DNA from: Radicibacter daui
GTDB taxonomy: Bacteria; Pseudomonadota; Alphaproteobacteria; Radicibacterales; Radicibacteraceae
Assembly (NCBI GenBank): GCA_030657355.1
Contig: CP131056.1
Location: 1,071,001 to 1,135,000 of the forward strand
DNA: 64,000 bases
Direction of reading: 5' to 3'
How positions within the stretch are numbered: the first letter of the stretch is position 1; every line of letters begins with the position of its first letter. The position numbers and the translations under genes are program-made. The notes under the pieces are model-generated. The model was not told the origin of the DNA. It was given only the letters and a program-made list of their open reading frames with translations, and searched no databases. Below, piece after piece: positions 43,256-51,899 of the stretch.

Positions 43256-44227
43256 ATGGCAGTGGCAGCAGGCAAGGCGGCGATAGCGATCCATGGCGGG
43301 GCCGGGGCTATTCCCCGGGCCGAGCTGGGGGATGAGGGATATCGCCGGGCCCGCGAAGGGCTGCGGCAGGCACTGCTGGCCGGCTGGCGGGTGCTGTCGG
43401 CCGGTGGCCTCGCGCTCGATGCGGTCGAGGCGGCGGTGCGGGCGCTGGAAGATGACCCGATGTTCAATGCCGGCCATGGCGCCGTTTTCAATGCCGGTGG
43501 CGAGCATGAGCTTGATGCCGCCATCATGGATGGTCGCACCCTGGCGGCCGGTGCCGTGGCCGGCGTTCGCACTATCCGCAATCCGGTGAGCGCCGCCCGC
43601 CGCATCATGGAAGCCTCCGACTGCGTGTTGCTGGCGGGAAGCGGGGCCGATGCCTTCGCCCGCGAGCAGGGGCTGGAGACTGTCGCCCAGGATTATTTCT
43701 CCACCGATCTGCGCCGGCGTTATCTGGAACGGGCGAAACTCGCTGAAGCCGGCAAGCTGGAGCGGCCGGCGAGCGAAGCGGAAAAACATGGCACCGTCGG
43801 CGCCGTTGCCGTCGATGCTCTTGGCAATCTTGCCGCCGCCACCTCCACCGGCGGATACACCAACAAGCGGGTTGGCCGGGTAGGGGACAGTCCGGTGATC
43901 GGCGCTGGCACCTATGCCGCCAACGGTGCCTGCGCCGTCTCCGGCACCGGGCGCGGCGAGTATTTCATTCGCCACACCACGGCGCGCGACATCGCCGCGC
44001 GCATGCAGTTTGCCGGCATGGGCCTTGCCGAGGCGGCACATGCCGCCATCTTCACCGATCTTGCCGCGCATGATTGCGGCGCCGGCCTGATTGCCGTCGG
44101 GCCGGACGGCACCGTCGCCATGCCTTTCAACACGCCCGGCATGTATCGCGGCGCGATTACTACCGATGGCGTGCTCTGCGTCGGCGTCTATGGCGATGAT
44201 TTTTCGGTTGTCGAGACACTGGGGTAA
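43256..44227 (+). CDS. iaaA: Isoaspartyl peptidase / L-asparaginase (Ntn-hydrolase)
   Basis: A 323-residue plant-type asparaginase precursor. The N-terminal strand is AIHGGAG. The autocleavage site is EKHGTVGAVAVD with Thr180 as nucleophile after maturation to alpha and beta subunits; STGG and NGACAVSGTGRGE lie in the beta subunit. It removes isoaspartyl residues from damaged peptides and hydrolyses asparagine in the cytoplasm or periplasm; no signal peptide is seen. Length and motifs are typical. It is downstream of the GGCT-like gene, and a promoter for the zapA cluster follows. Confidence 0.94.
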   Translation: MAVAAGKAAIAIHGGAGAIPRAELGDEGYRRAREGLRQALLAGWRVLSAGGLALDAVEAAVRALEDDPMFNAGHGAVFNAGGEHELDAAIMDGRTLAAGAVAGVRTIRNPVSAARRIMEASDCVLLAGSGADAFAREQGLETVAQDYFSTDLRRRYLERAKLAEAGKLERPASEAEKHGTVGAVAVDALGNLAAATSTGGYTNKRVGRVGDSPVIGAGTYAANGACAVSGTGRGEYFIRHTTARDIAARMQFAGMGLAEAAHAAIFTDLAAHDCGAGLIAVGPDGTVAMPFNTPGMYRGAITTDGVLCVGVYGDDFSVVETLG

Positions 44228-44303
44228 CGGCGGCTTCCCACACAAAAGACATGTTTTGCGCTCAGGGGCTGTAGCGCCCCGGCGTTTGCTTGATGCGCGC
44301 TGT

Positions 44304-44333
44304 TGACGCAGAGCCTTAAGAAAACCTAAATTT
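44304..44333 (+). promoter_or_regulatory. Candidate promoter of the coiled-coil / zapA operon
   Basis: TTGACG (44304-44309) and TAAATT (44328-44333) are separated by 18 bases, a fair sigma-70-type match. Transcription would begin near 44340, about 55 bases before the coiled-coil gene. Confidence 0.5.
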
Positions 44334-44395
44334 CAAAAGGTTCTGCGCCGATCTTGGGCGCTGATCTGATGACCCGCGCCGGAACGTTCCACCCC

Positions 44396-44608
44396 ATGTC
44401 CGATTTTGAAACTTCGGTTGCCGCTCTGGAGGCCGCGATCGCCCACCTGGAAAAGGTGCTGGCCGACCGCGAGGAGGAGCTGCGCGAGTTGCGCGAGGAG
44501 GTGATCTCCACCCGCGCGGATCGCGACATCCTGCGCCGGCGCGAGCAGGCGGTGAGCGACCGGCTGGACCGGGTCATCGGCGACCTGCAGGCGGGCAAGT
44601 ACGTCTGA
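44396..44608 (+). CDS. Small coiled-coil protein upstream of zapA
   Basis: A 70-residue protein, almost entirely one predicted coiled coil: hydrophobic residues repeat every three to four positions through AALEAAIAHLEKVL and ELRELREEV, ending with VIGDLQAGKYV. The ATG at 44396 (MSDFETSV) is chosen because the helix begins there. It resembles DUF4164-type proteins encoded before zapA in alphaproteobacteria and recalls the size and coiled-coil nature of ZapB, although homology cannot be claimed. It lies 41 bases before zapA, likely in the same operon, so a divisome-related scaffold role is plausible. Confidence 0.8.
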   Translation: MSDFETSVAALEAAIAHLEKVLADREEELRELREEVISTRADRDILRRREQAVSDRLDRVIGDLQAGKYV

Positions 44609-44649
44609 TGGTGAACGGTTGCCCTCAAACCAGCTGCGGGATGTGCTGA

Positions 44650-44979
44650 ATGGCGCGTGTAGATGTCGTGGTCCATGGCCGCACCTATCCGGTGCAGTGT
44701 GATGACGGGCAGGAAGATCATGTCCGCCGCCTTGCCGCCCGGCTCGATGGCGCGGCTGCCGAGATCAGTGGCGGAGTCAGCTCCATGCTCTCCGATGCCC
44801 ATCTGCTGGTGCTCTCCAGCCTGATGCTGCTGGATGAGGCCGAGACGGCGCAGCAGGAAGCTGCCAGCCCGAAAGGGGCCGAGGGACTTCCGCTTTTTGA
44901 TGAGGCCGCGGCCACAGTCCGGGTGCAGGAAATCACCGCCCGCATCGAAGCCCTTGCGCAACGGCAGGACCGCTCCTAA
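44650..44979 (+). CDS. zapA: Cell division protein ZapA
   Basis: A 109-residue ZapA. The N-terminal globular part reads VDVVVHGRTYPVQCDDGQEDHV with the family's G-R-x-Y-x-V core (about 4-25), followed by RRLAARLDGAAAEI and a long helix that dimerises (LLVLSSLMLLDEAE). ZapA crosslinks FtsZ filaments at the Z-ring. The start ATG at 44650 is clear. It is followed by the 6S RNA gene and 5-formyltetrahydrofolate cyclo-ligase, the conserved zapA-ssrS-fau order. Confidence 0.94.
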   Translation: MARVDVVVHGRTYPVQCDDGQEDHVRRLAARLDGAAAEISGGVSSMLSDAHLLVLSSLMLLDEAETAQQEAASPKGAEGLPLFDEAAATVRVQEITARIEALAQRQDRS

Positions 44980-45024
44980 TTCTATCAGCGGGATGGCGCT
45001 GCAACGCGCGACAGGCTCAGCGAT

Positions 45025-45172
45025 CCCCGGGCCGAATATCAATCCTCTTGGGAGCTGTCCCTGTCGGGGCCCTGGCCCCGGTATATGGCGCCCACCTGTC
45101 TTTGGCAGGCGCGGAGGATCATGGCATGCCATCGGCCACGCGGCCCATCCCACTTCTTTCCTGCCCGGCGGC
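45025..45172 (+). ncRNA. ssrS: 6S RNA (SsrS), regulator of sigma-70 RNA polymerase
   Basis: The interval between zapA and fau can be folded into the 6S shape. The closing stem is CCGGGC (45027-45032) with GCCCGG (45163-45168), and TGGGA (45049-45053) pairs with TCCCA (45148-45152). A large internal bubble opens around GCTGTCCCTG. An upper stem pairs GGGCC (45067-45071) with GGCCC (45142-45146) and TGGCC (45073-45077) with GGCCA (45134-45138). A small hairpin CCTGTC/GGCAGG caps the middle. 6S mimics an open promoter and binds RNA polymerase in stationary phase. The conserved gene order strengthens the call. The exact ends are estimated. Confidence 0.8.
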
Positions 45173-45198
45173 CTTCCGGGTCCGGCGCTGACCAGCTC

Positions 45199-45852
45199 AT
45201 GACCCGCCTTTCCGATGTTGAAGTGATCGATCCCGCCGATGCGGCGCTGACGGCGGCCAAACGCGCCGCCCGTCGCAGCGCACGGCTGGTGCGTGCCGAA
45301 GCGTCGCGGGCCGAGCCCGCCGCCGCCGGGCTGCTGGCCGCCCGCCTCGTGGGGCTTCTGGCCGGACCGGACGGGAACGGCGCGGCCGGCAAGGTGGTCG
45401 CGGGTTATGCCGCCTTCGGGGACGAGTTGGCTGTCGAGCCGGCGCTGGCCCTGCTGGCGGAGGTGGGCGCCCGCACGGCGCTGCCCGCCATCGTGGCGCT
45501 GGCGGAGCCGCTTATCTTCCGCGCCTGGCGGGCCGGCGATCCGATGCGGGAAGGCTCCTATGGCATCCTGGAGCCGGACGCCACCGCCCGGCTGCTGCGT
45601 CCGGATATCGTGCTGGTGCCGATGCTGGCCTTCGATATGGAGGGTCATCGCCTCGGTTATGGTGGCGGGTTTTATGACCGCACGCTGGCGGCGCTTGCCG
45701 CCGATGGCGGCCTGCCGCCGCTGGCCATCGGCATCGCCTATGGCGTTCAGGGGGTGGAAGCCTTGCCCCGCGGCGTCTATGACAGAAGGCTCGATCTTGT
45801 GGTGACGCCGGAAGGCATCCCCGTCGACAATCGCGCCGCGCGTCGCGCCTGA
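45199..45852 (+). CDS. fau: 5-formyltetrahydrofolate cyclo-ligase
   Basis: A 217-residue cyclo-ligase that converts 5-formyl-THF to 5,10-methenyl-THF with ATP. The start ATG at 45199 (MTRLSDVEV) leaves the 6S RNA region free; an upstream in-frame start would overlap it. The N-terminal helices have AAKRAARRSARLVRAEA, the middle LEPDATARLLRPDIVLVPMLAFD (split about 130-155), and the active-site loop is GYGGGFYDRTLAAL (about 154-167) followed by AIGIAYGVQ. This gene is tied to 6S RNA in many proteobacteria. A terminator follows 26 bases after the stop. Confidence 0.93.
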   Translation: MTRLSDVEVIDPADAALTAAKRAARRSARLVRAEASRAEPAAAGLLAARLVGLLAGPDGNGAAGKVVAGYAAFGDELAVEPALALLAEVGARTALPAIVALAEPLIFRAWRAGDPMREGSYGILEPDATARLLRPDIVLVPMLAFDMEGHRLGYGGGFYDRTLAALAADGGLPPLAIGIAYGVQGVEALPRGVYDRRLDLVVTPEGIPVDNRAARRA

Positions 45853-45877
45853 TGATCCATCGGGCCTGCCGCTTCAG

Positions 45878-45905
45878 GGCCGCCCTGCGGCGGCCTTTGC
45901 TTTTT
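45878..45905 (+). terminator. Terminator of the zapA-ssrS-fau region
   Basis: GGCCGCC and GGCGGCC form a perfect 7-bp stem with loop CTGC, followed by TTTGCTTTTT. It is oriented plus. Confidence 0.85.
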
Positions 45906-45937
45906 GCTGTTTGATCTGAAGGACTGGTCGAGGAACG

Positions 45938-46753
45938 ATGAGGCTGCTTTTCCTGGGAGATATCATGGGCCGCGCCGGCCGCGATGCCGTTGCAACCCAC
46001 CTGCCCGGGCTGAAGGCGCGCCACAATCTCGATGCCGTCGTCATCAATGGCGAGAATGCCGCGGCCGGCCGTGGCATCACCCGCCAGATCGCCGAGGAAC
46101 TGCTGGCCCAGGGCGCCGATGTGGTGACCACCGGCAACCATGTGTGGGACCAGCGCGAACTGGTGCAGCAGATCGATGCCATGCCGCGCCTGCTGCGCCC
46201 GGCCAACCTGCCGGGCGGCACGCCGGGCCGCGGCGCCGTGATCGTGGAAGTGCGCGGCGGGCGCAAGCTGCTGGTGGTCAACCTCATCGGCCGCCTGTTC
46301 ATGGATCTCTATGACGATCCTTTTGCCGCCGCCGACCGCATCCTCGGTGAAGTCGGGCTCGGGCGCGGCTGCAATGCCGCCCTCTTCGATTTCCATGCCG
46401 AGGCGACGAGCGAGAAGCAGGCACTCGGCCATCATCTCGACGGGCGCGTGTCGCTGGTCGTCGGTACCCACACCCATGTGCCGACCGCCGATACCCGCAT
46501 CCTGCCCGGCGGCACCGCCTATCAGACCGATGCCGGCATGTGCGGCGACTATGACAGTATCATCGGCAACGACAAGGAAGCCTCGACTCACCGCTTCCTG
46601 CGCAAGATTCCCGGCCCCCGCATGGAACCGGCCAAGGGCGAGGCCACGCTTTCGGGCGTGCTGGTTGAGACGGACGATGCCACCGGCCTTGCGATCAAGG
46701 TGGCGCCGCTGCGCGTCGGCGGGCTGCTGATGCCTTCGTCGGAGGCTTTCTGA
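45938..46753 (+). CDS. TIGR00282-family metallophosphoesterase (YmdB-like)
   Basis: A 271-residue calcineurin-like phosphoesterase of the YmdB/TIGR00282 group. Metal-binding motifs are in order: GDIMGRAG (about 7-14), NGEN (about 37), TGNHVWD (about 67-73), DFHAEAT (about 148) and GTHTHVPTAD (about 177-186). In Bacillus, YmdB hydrolyses cyclic nucleotides and alters gene expression, but substrates vary. It is a cytoplasmic enzyme. It follows the fau terminator and precedes yebC by 191 bases. Confidence 0.93.
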   Translation: MRLLFLGDIMGRAGRDAVATHLPGLKARHNLDAVVINGENAAAGRGITRQIAEELLAQGADVVTTGNHVWDQRELVQQIDAMPRLLRPANLPGGTPGRGAVIVEVRGGRKLLVVNLIGRLFMDLYDDPFAAADRILGEVGLGRGCNAALFDFHAEATSEKQALGHHLDGRVSLVVGTHTHVPTADTRILPGGTAYQTDAGMCGDYDSIIGNDKEASTHRFLRKIPGPRMEPAKGEATLSGVLVETDDATGLAIKVAPLRVGGLLMPSSEAF

Positions 46754-46944
46754 GCCGGTTTTTGGTTCTCTTTCCGCCGGGTTTTGCCGCGCTGCGGAAT
46801 GGCCGGCAGCTTGACCGCAAACCGCCCATGCAGTACCTCCGGGCGACCCTTCTCGCCGCTTCATGAGGCGGCATGTGACCAAAAGCGCCCCTGCCATCGG
46901 GCGGCGCTTCGCAAAAGCAGTTTTCAAAAGAGGCGATCCGAGCC

Positions 46945-47703
46945 ATGGCCGGTCATTCCCAGTTTAAAAACATCATGCACCGCAAGGGTGCGCAGGACGC
47001 CAAGCGGGCCAAGATCTTCAACAAGCTCGCGCGTGAAATCACCGTGTCCGCCAAGACCGGTGGCGGCCCGGACCCGTCCGGTAACCCGCGCCTGCGCTCG
47101 GCCATTATCGCCGCGCGTGCCGCCTCCATGCCGAAGGATCGCATCGAGCGCGCCATCCAGATGGCCTCGGGTGCCGGCAAGGACGATAACTACGAAGAGA
47201 TGCGCTATGAGGGTTACGGCCCCGGCAGCGTCGCCGTTATCGTCGAGGTGCTGACCGACAACCGCAACCGCACCGCGCCGGAACTGCGCGCCGCCTTCTC
47301 CAAGAATGGCGGTGCCCTGGGCGAAACCGGGTCGGTCGCTTTCTCCTTCAACCGCGTTGGGCTCATCACTTACCCGCTGTCGGTGGGCGATGCCGACAAG
47401 GTGCTGGAAGCGGCCATCGAGGCCGGTGCCGAGAATGTCGACACCACCGACGAGCGCCATGAAATCACCACCCCGGTGGAAGAGTTCGCCGCCGTGCGCG
47501 ATGCGCTGGAAGCAACGCTGGGTGAGGCGGGCGAAAGCGGTCTCGTCTGGCTGCCGACGACCATGACCCCCGTCTCTGACGAGGACAAGGCGCGCTCGCT
47601 GATGAAGCTCATCGACGTGCTGGAAGATAATGACGATGTGCAGAAGGTCTATACCAACGCCGATATCGCCGAAGATGTGATGGAGCGTCTGGCCGCCGAG
47701 TAA
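46945..47703 (+). CDS. yebC: YebC/TACO1 family translation or transcription factor
   Basis: A 252-residue YebC. The N-terminal signature is [21 protein letters not shown], followed by [10 protein letters not shown] (about 24-33). [25 protein letters not shown] and the acidic groove strands [24 protein letters not shown] are intact. YebC-type proteins resolve ribosome stalling at polyproline tracts and have also been described as transcription regulators. The gene is close to ruvC, as in most proteobacteria, but a convergent GST gene separates them. A strong terminator follows. Confidence 0.96.
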   Translation: MAGHSQFKNIMHRKGAQDAKRAKIFNKLAREITVSAKTGGGPDPSGNPRLRSAIIAARAASMPKDRIERAIQMASGAGKDDNYEEMRYEGYGPGSVAVIVEVLTDNRNRTAPELRAAFSKNGGALGETGSVAFSFNRVGLITYPLSVGDADKVLEAAIEAGAENVDTTDERHEITTPVEEFAAVRDALEATLGEAGESGLVWLPTTMTPVSDEDKARSLMKLIDVLEDNDDVQKVYTNADIAEDVMERLAAE

Positions 47704-47730
47704 TCCTGCGGGCGACCTTGCGGATCAAAA

Positions 47731-47768
47731 AACAAAACCCCGGCGGAGCCTTCCGCCGGGGTTTTGTT
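47731..47768. terminator. Bidirectional terminator between yebC and the GST gene
   Basis: AACAAAACCCCGGCGGA and TCCGCCGGGGTTTTGTT form a 17-bp perfect stem with loop GCCT, serving both convergent genes. Confidence 0.95.
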
Positions 47769-47774
47769 TTCTTG

Positions 47775-48422
47775 TCAGTCCCCGGGCCCCGGTATCGGCG
47801 GCAGGGGCGGAGCGTCGAGCCCGGTAAAGGGGTCGCGCCAGGCCTCCAGCGCCTCAAGCCGGCCATACCAGCGCGCAAGGGCCGGATAGGTCTCCAGCGG
47901 CAGCCTTGCCACCTCGTTGAAGGGCAGGAATGTCGCCATGCGGAAGTCGGCATGGCTGAGCGTGCTGCCAACCAGCCAGTCCCGGGTGGCAAACTCGGCT
48001 TCAAGAATGGCAGCGGCGGCGTGGAAGCGTTTGAGCCCGGCTTCGACAAGGCGCGGGTCGATAGGGCCGATGCCGTAGCGCTGCTTGGTACCGCGCTCGA
48101 AATGCACCATGTCGCAGGCGCGCACGAAGTTTTCCTTGCCCCAGCTGATCCAGCGGATCATGTCGGGCTCATCCTCCCCCCGGCGCCAGAAATCCGATCC
48201 GGCGGCACGGGAAAGCCGGCAGGCAATCGCATCGGCCTCCCAGAGGCTTTTGCCGCCTTCCACCAGAATGGGGATGGAAAGGTTGGGGTTCAGCGGTCGG
48301 TAACGCTCCGCCTGTCCCGGGGCAAAAGGCTCGGCAAATTCAAAGTCGATGGTCAGGCCGAGCTGGCGCGCTACCGCCACGGCAAGGCGCGGATTGGGGT
48401 TGCGGCTGAAATAAAGCTTCAT
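47775..48422 (-). CDS. Glutathione S-transferase family protein
   Basis: A 215-residue GST. The ATG at 48422 (MKLYFSRNPNPRLAVAVA) follows an AGGAACAAGGG site. The thioredoxin-like domain (1-80) carries the NPNLSIPILVEGGKSLWEADAI block with the cis-Pro and Ser of the glutathione site. The helical domain has DWLVGSTLSHADF (about 153-165), the conserved N-capping box. It probably conjugates or reduces a hydrophobic electrophile. It is inserted between yebC and ruvC on the opposite strand, an unusual arrangement. Confidence 0.93.
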   Translation of the reverse strand: MKLYFSRNPNPRLAVAVARQLGLTIDFEFAEPFAPGQAERYRPLNPNLSIPILVEGGKSLWEADAIACRLSRAAGSDFWRRGEDEPDMIRWISWGKENFVRACDMVHFERGTKQRYGIGPIDPRLVEAGLKRFHAAAAILEAEFATRDWLVGSTLSHADFRMATFLPFNEVARLPLETYPALARWYGRLEALEAWRDPFTGLDAPPLPPIPGPGD

Positions 48423-48550
48423 CTTCCCTTGTTCCTCCCTCAAGCGGTCTGATGCCGGTTTGATCTGTTTTTGTTCTCTTTTGCCGGCTAGTCTGTCATC
48501 AAGCTGCGGCCAGATACAGAGTTGATGCAGATTTGAAAAAGGAAGACCCG

Positions 48551-49060
48551 ATGCGCCTGCTCGGCCTCGACCCCGGATTGCGCCACACCGGCTGGGGCCT
48601 CATCGAACAGGAAGGCAGCCGCCTGACCTTCGTGGCGGCGGGCGCCGTCGATACCGATGACAAGCTTCCTCTCGCCGAACGTCTCGTCACCCTGCATGAC
48701 GGGCTTTTGAAGGTCATCGAGAGCTTCCGGCCGGACGAGGCGGCGGTGGAAGAAACCTTCGTCAACAAGAACCCCGTCTCCACCCTGAAGCTGGGCGTGG
48801 CGCGTGGCGTGGTACTGCTGGTGCCGGCCAAGGCCGGGCTGCCGGTCTATGAATATCCGGCAAACCTCATCAAAAAATCTGTGGTGGGAGCGGGGCACGC
48901 CGCCAAGGAGCAGATCCAGGCCATGGTCCGGGTGCTGCTGCCGACCGCGCAGCTGAAAAGCGCGGATGCTGCCGATGCCCTGGCCGTCGCCATCTGTCAT
49001 GCCCACCATGCCTCCACCCACCGCAAGATCGGCGGCAAGATGAAGGGATCGGCGCGCTAG
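48551..49060 (+). CDS. ruvC: Holliday junction endonuclease RuvC
   Basis: A 169-residue RuvC. The ATG at 48551 ([16 protein letters not shown]) has a GGAAG site. Catalytic acids are Asp7 in LGLDPG, Glu near residue 67 in EETFVNKN, and the pair in [17 protein letters not shown] (about 137-153). It cuts Holliday junctions in the RuvABC resolvasome. The usual downstream ruvA and ruvB are absent: the next genes are orphan binding proteins on the other strand. ruvAB must therefore be elsewhere. Confidence 0.96.
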   Translation: MRLLGLDPGLRHTGWGLIEQEGSRLTFVAAGAVDTDDKLPLAERLVTLHDGLLKVIESFRPDEAAVEETFVNKNPVSTLKLGVARGVVLLVPAKAGLPVYEYPANLIKKSVVGAGHAAKEQIQAMVRVLLPTAQLKSADAADALAVAICHAHHASTHRKIGGKMKGSAR

Positions 49061-49084
49061 GCCTCCGGCGCCCCTTTCGGGCAC

Positions 49085-49900
49085 CTAGACCGGGCGTGCG
49101 CCGAAAACCGGGGTTGGCCGGTACCCGGCACGGGCAAAAGCGTCTTCCAGCAGCCGTTTGCTGCGCCCTGCGGCCTTCAGTTGCCGCAGCGTCGCCGAGA
49201 GCGGCGCGGCCAGCGCCTCATGGCGGGCGCGGTAGAGATAGGCGTGGCCGGTGGTGATCTCCATCAGCCCGGCCTCGTGGATTTTCGGGCCGTGTTCCAG
49301 CGCGTCATAGGCGCCGTCGGTGGACATGTAATCGTAGACGGCGTCCGCCTCGTCCAGATAGAGGCTGGCGCGGCCCGCCTGCAGCAGCATCAGGCCCTGC
49401 TGCGGGCTTTCCACCCGGTCAATGCGCCCGCTGACGCCATATTGCTCCAGCCGGGCCTCGATCTCGCTGATGCCGCGCCGGGCGGCCACCCGCCCGTCAT
49501 AACTGCGCAGCCACTGCCAGCCGGTCACGTCCATGGCGGCGTCGGCACTGAAGGCGCTGAAACGCACGGTGTTGTTGGGCTCGTCGATGCGGACCATTTC
49601 CGGATAAAGCCTGCCGAAGGCATAGACACGCCCGAGATCGCCATCCGCCTGCCCGCTGCGGTCCATGGCAACGGCGCGGTTTGGCGGCACCTCCACGAAC
49701 CGGAAGTCGAGGCCCATCTGATCCAGCGCTTCGGTGTAGAGCGAAATCAGCCACTGGGTGCGCGGTTCGGCTTCCGGGCGGCTGGAGACGAAGGAGAGCT
49801 GCTGCCGGGCAGCTCGTGCCCGGCGGGGGCGGGCCAGCGTAAAACCGCCGGCGGCCAGCAGGGCACCCGCAAGCAGTGTTCGCCGTTTTACCGGTTCCAT
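49085..49900 (-). CDS. Orphan periplasmic substrate-binding protein, paralogue A
   Basis: A 271-residue exported solute-binding-like protein (family 3 type). The ATG at 49900 has a GGAGGG site. The N-terminus KRRTLLAGALLAAGGF looks like a Tat/Sec leader with twin Arg. Conserved family blocks are PRTQWLI..YTEALDQMG, VPPNRAVAMDRSGQADGDLGRVY, YPEMVRIDEPNNTVRF, GWQWL, the late LYLDEADAVYDYMST and TTGHAYLYRARHE. It shares more residues with paralogue C than with B or D, including the opening RQQLSFVSSRPEA. No permease or sensor gene accompanies the four-gene array. Confidence 0.85.
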   Translation of the reverse strand: MEPVKRRTLLAGALLAAGGFTLARPRRARAARQQLSFVSSRPEAEPRTQWLISLYTEALDQMGLDFRFVEVPPNRAVAMDRSGQADGDLGRVYAFGRLYPEMVRIDEPNNTVRFSAFSADAAMDVTGWQWLRSYDGRVAARRGISEIEARLEQYGVSGRIDRVESPQQGLMLLQAGRASLYLDEADAVYDYMSTDGAYDALEHGPKIHEAGLMEITTGHAYLYRARHEALAAPLSATLRQLKAAGRSKRLLEDAFARAGYRPTPVFGARPV

Positions 49901-49968
49901 CGGCGCCACCCTCCGGATCTCGTCGCCGGCGGCTCATGCTCACGCGGCGATCCAGCCTACATATTTAT

Positions 49969-49977
49969 GATAATATA
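49969..49977 (-). promoter_or_regulatory. Shared -10-like element upstream of paralogue A
   Basis: TATATTATC (minus strand) lies exactly 69 bases upstream of the paralogue A ATG. The same nine bases lie 69 bases upstream of the paralogue C ATG. It is the likely -10 region kept since the duplication. Confidence 0.6.
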
Positions 49978-50053
49978 AACAGCTTGCCGCCCGGCTGCCT
50001 ATCGCCGAGTGCAGCCGTTGGTGCGGGATTCTGGCCGGTTTGAAGTCGCCGGA

Positions 50054-50872
50054 TCAGGCCGGCCGTTCGCCAAAGACCGGGCTCGGATGATAACCGGCTC
50101 TGGCAAGCGCGGCGGCGAGGATATCGCGGTGGCGGCCTGCCGCTTTCATCTTGTGCAGAACCTCGGCCAGAGGCCCTGCCAGCGCCTCGTTGCGGGCGCG
50201 GTAGAGATAGGCATGGCCGGTTGTGGCTTCCATGACCCCTGCCTCGGTAATCGCCGGGCCGCCGCCAAGTGCCTTGTAGCCGGCATCGGTCGACATGTAG
50301 TCGAATACCGCCTCCTCGACGTCGAGATAAAGATCGATGCGCCCAAGCTGAAGCTGGCGCAGGCCCTGCTCGATGCTGTTGACGGCTTCGCCCGGCGCAT
50401 GGGGCAGGCGGGTCTGCAGCGCCGCCTCGATCTCCTTGATACCCAGGCGGGTGGCAACCCGGCCCTGATACTGGTCCAGCCAGTTCCAGCCGGAAATGCT
50501 GCGGCTGGCGTCGGTGGCGAAGGCGACGAAGCGCACCGGGTTGTTGGGTTCTTCCACACGGATGAGTTCGGGATAAAGGTCGCCGAAACTGCGGACGCGC
50601 CCCAGTTCTCCATCCACTTCACCGCCCCTGCTCATGGCCGTTGCCCGGCCGGGCGGCACGTCGACAAAACGGAAATCGAGCCCCAACTGGTCCAGCGCCT
50701 CGCGATAGACGCCGATCAGCCACTGGGTGCGGGGGTCAGCCTCGGCACGGCTGAAGACAAAGGAAAGTTCACGCCGCCCGGCCCGCAGCATGGCGGGGGT
50801 GCCCAGCAGCAGCCCGGCGGCGGTTGTCTGCGCCGTACACGTCAGTATCTGTCGCCGTGCGAGCAGGGGCAT
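50054..50872 (-). CDS. Orphan periplasmic substrate-binding protein, paralogue B
   Basis: A 272-residue paralogue of A. The N-terminus MPLLARRQILTCTAQTTAAGLLLG is a signal sequence with twin Arg. It has RRELSFVFSRAEADPRTQWLI at the mature start, VPPGRATAMSRGGEVDGELGRV, DLYPELIRVEEPNNPVRF, and YLDVEEAVFDYMST. It resembles paralogue D more than A or C (GDLYPEL, EEAV.DY). The conserved Arg- and Asp-containing segments expected for binding an amino-acid-like ligand are present in all four but no ligand can be assigned. It has an independent upstream region of 143 bases without the A/C promoter element. Confidence 0.85.
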   Translation of the reverse strand: MPLLARRQILTCTAQTTAAGLLLGTPAMLRAGRRELSFVFSRAEADPRTQWLIGVYREALDQLGLDFRFVDVPPGRATAMSRGGEVDGELGRVRSFGDLYPELIRVEEPNNPVRFVAFATDASRSISGWNWLDQYQGRVATRLGIKEIEAALQTRLPHAPGEAVNSIEQGLRQLQLGRIDLYLDVEEAVFDYMSTDAGYKALGGGPAITEAGVMEATTGHAYLYRARNEALAGPLAEVLHKMKAAGRHRDILAAALARAGYHPSPVFGERPA

Positions 50873-51015
50873 CTCTGGTCGTTCCGCTCTGCTTACGCGA
50901 AGGAGGCTGCCGGCGCAGTGCGCCGGAGGTGAGGGTGCCTTATGTCCCGGATCATACCCCCGCCCTCCGGCACTTGCCCACCGGTACGCTCGTATAGGCA
51001 GCGGCTGAAGGTCGA

Positions 51016-51831
51016 TCAGACGGGGCGCTGGCCGAAGAGCGGAGCAGGGTGGTAACCGGCCCGGGCAAAGGCTTCGCTCAGCAATTGCTGGCTGCGCCCG
51101 GCCGCCTTCAACTGCCGGAGGATATCCGACAGCGGTATCGCCAGCTTTTCATGGCGGGCCCGGTAGAGATAGGCGTGGCCGGTCGTGGTCTCCATGAGGC
51201 CTGCCTCGCGAATGGGCTGCCCGTGCGCGAGCGTGTCGTAGGCCGCATTGGTCGACAGGTAGTCGAAGACCGCATCCGCCACATCGAGATAAAACGTCAC
51301 CCGGCCGGCCTGCAGCAAAAGCAGTCCCTGTTCCGGTGTTGTCACGATATCGGCGCGGCCCTGTATCTGGAGCTTCTCCAGCCGCGTCTCGATCTCCCGG
51401 ATACCCCGCCGGGTGGCAATGCGGCCCTTGAAGTTTTCCAGCCACTGCCAGCCGGCAATCTCCGGGCTGTCGCCAGCGGCAAAGGCGCTGAATCTCACGG
51501 TATTGTTGGGCTCTTCCACCCGCACCATCTCCGGGTGCGCCGCACCGAAGGCATAAGCACGGGCCAGATCGCCGTCCACCTCGCCATTTGTCTCCATAGC
51601 AACGGCCCGGCTGGCCGGCACATCGACAAAAACAAGGGTAAGGCCAAGCTGCCCCAGCGCTTCGCCATAAAGGCCGATCAGCCACTGGGTGCGGGGATCG
51701 GCTTCCGGCCGGCTGGAGACGAAGGAGAGTTGCTGCCTGACGGACGCCGCCGGGAGTGCAGCGGTGAGTACCATGCCTCCGGCAGCCAGCAGCGAGCCCG
51801 CCAGCACGCGCCGCCGCTCAAGCGCCTTCAT
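51016..51831 (-). CDS. Orphan periplasmic substrate-binding protein, paralogue C
   Basis: A 271-residue paralogue. The ATG at 51831 (MKALERRRVLAGSLLAAGG) has a GGAGG site with the same spacing as in A; a GTG-like codon at 51930 would overlap the shared promoter element. The leader has consecutive Arg and a hydrophobic core. RQQLSFVSSRPEADPRTQWLIGLY, VPASRAVAMETNGEVDGDLARAYAFG, PEMVRVEEPNNTVRFSAF and YLDVADAVFDYLST match paralogue A closely. The ligand pocket residue pattern is shared. It might be a recent duplicate of A together with the neighbouring B/D type. Confidence 0.85.
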   Translation of the reverse strand: MKALERRRVLAGSLLAAGGMVLTAALPAASVRQQLSFVSSRPEADPRTQWLIGLYGEALGQLGLTLVFVDVPASRAVAMETNGEVDGDLARAYAFGAAHPEMVRVEEPNNTVRFSAFAAGDSPEIAGWQWLENFKGRIATRRGIREIETRLEKLQIQGRADIVTTPEQGLLLLQAGRVTFYLDVADAVFDYLSTNAAYDTLAHGQPIREAGLMETTTGHAYLYRARHEKLAIPLSDILRQLKAAGRSQQLLSEAFARAGYHPAPLFGQRPV

Positions 51832-51899
51832 GGGCCTATCCTCCGGGGTGCCTGCCCCGCAACTGGATGCTGCGGAGTGGTCGCGGTTCTTCTGTTTTC

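Noticed and set aside
48533..48550. An earlier RuvC start six codons upstream.
   Set aside because: ATG 48551 gives the standard LGLDPG start and has a better ribosome site.
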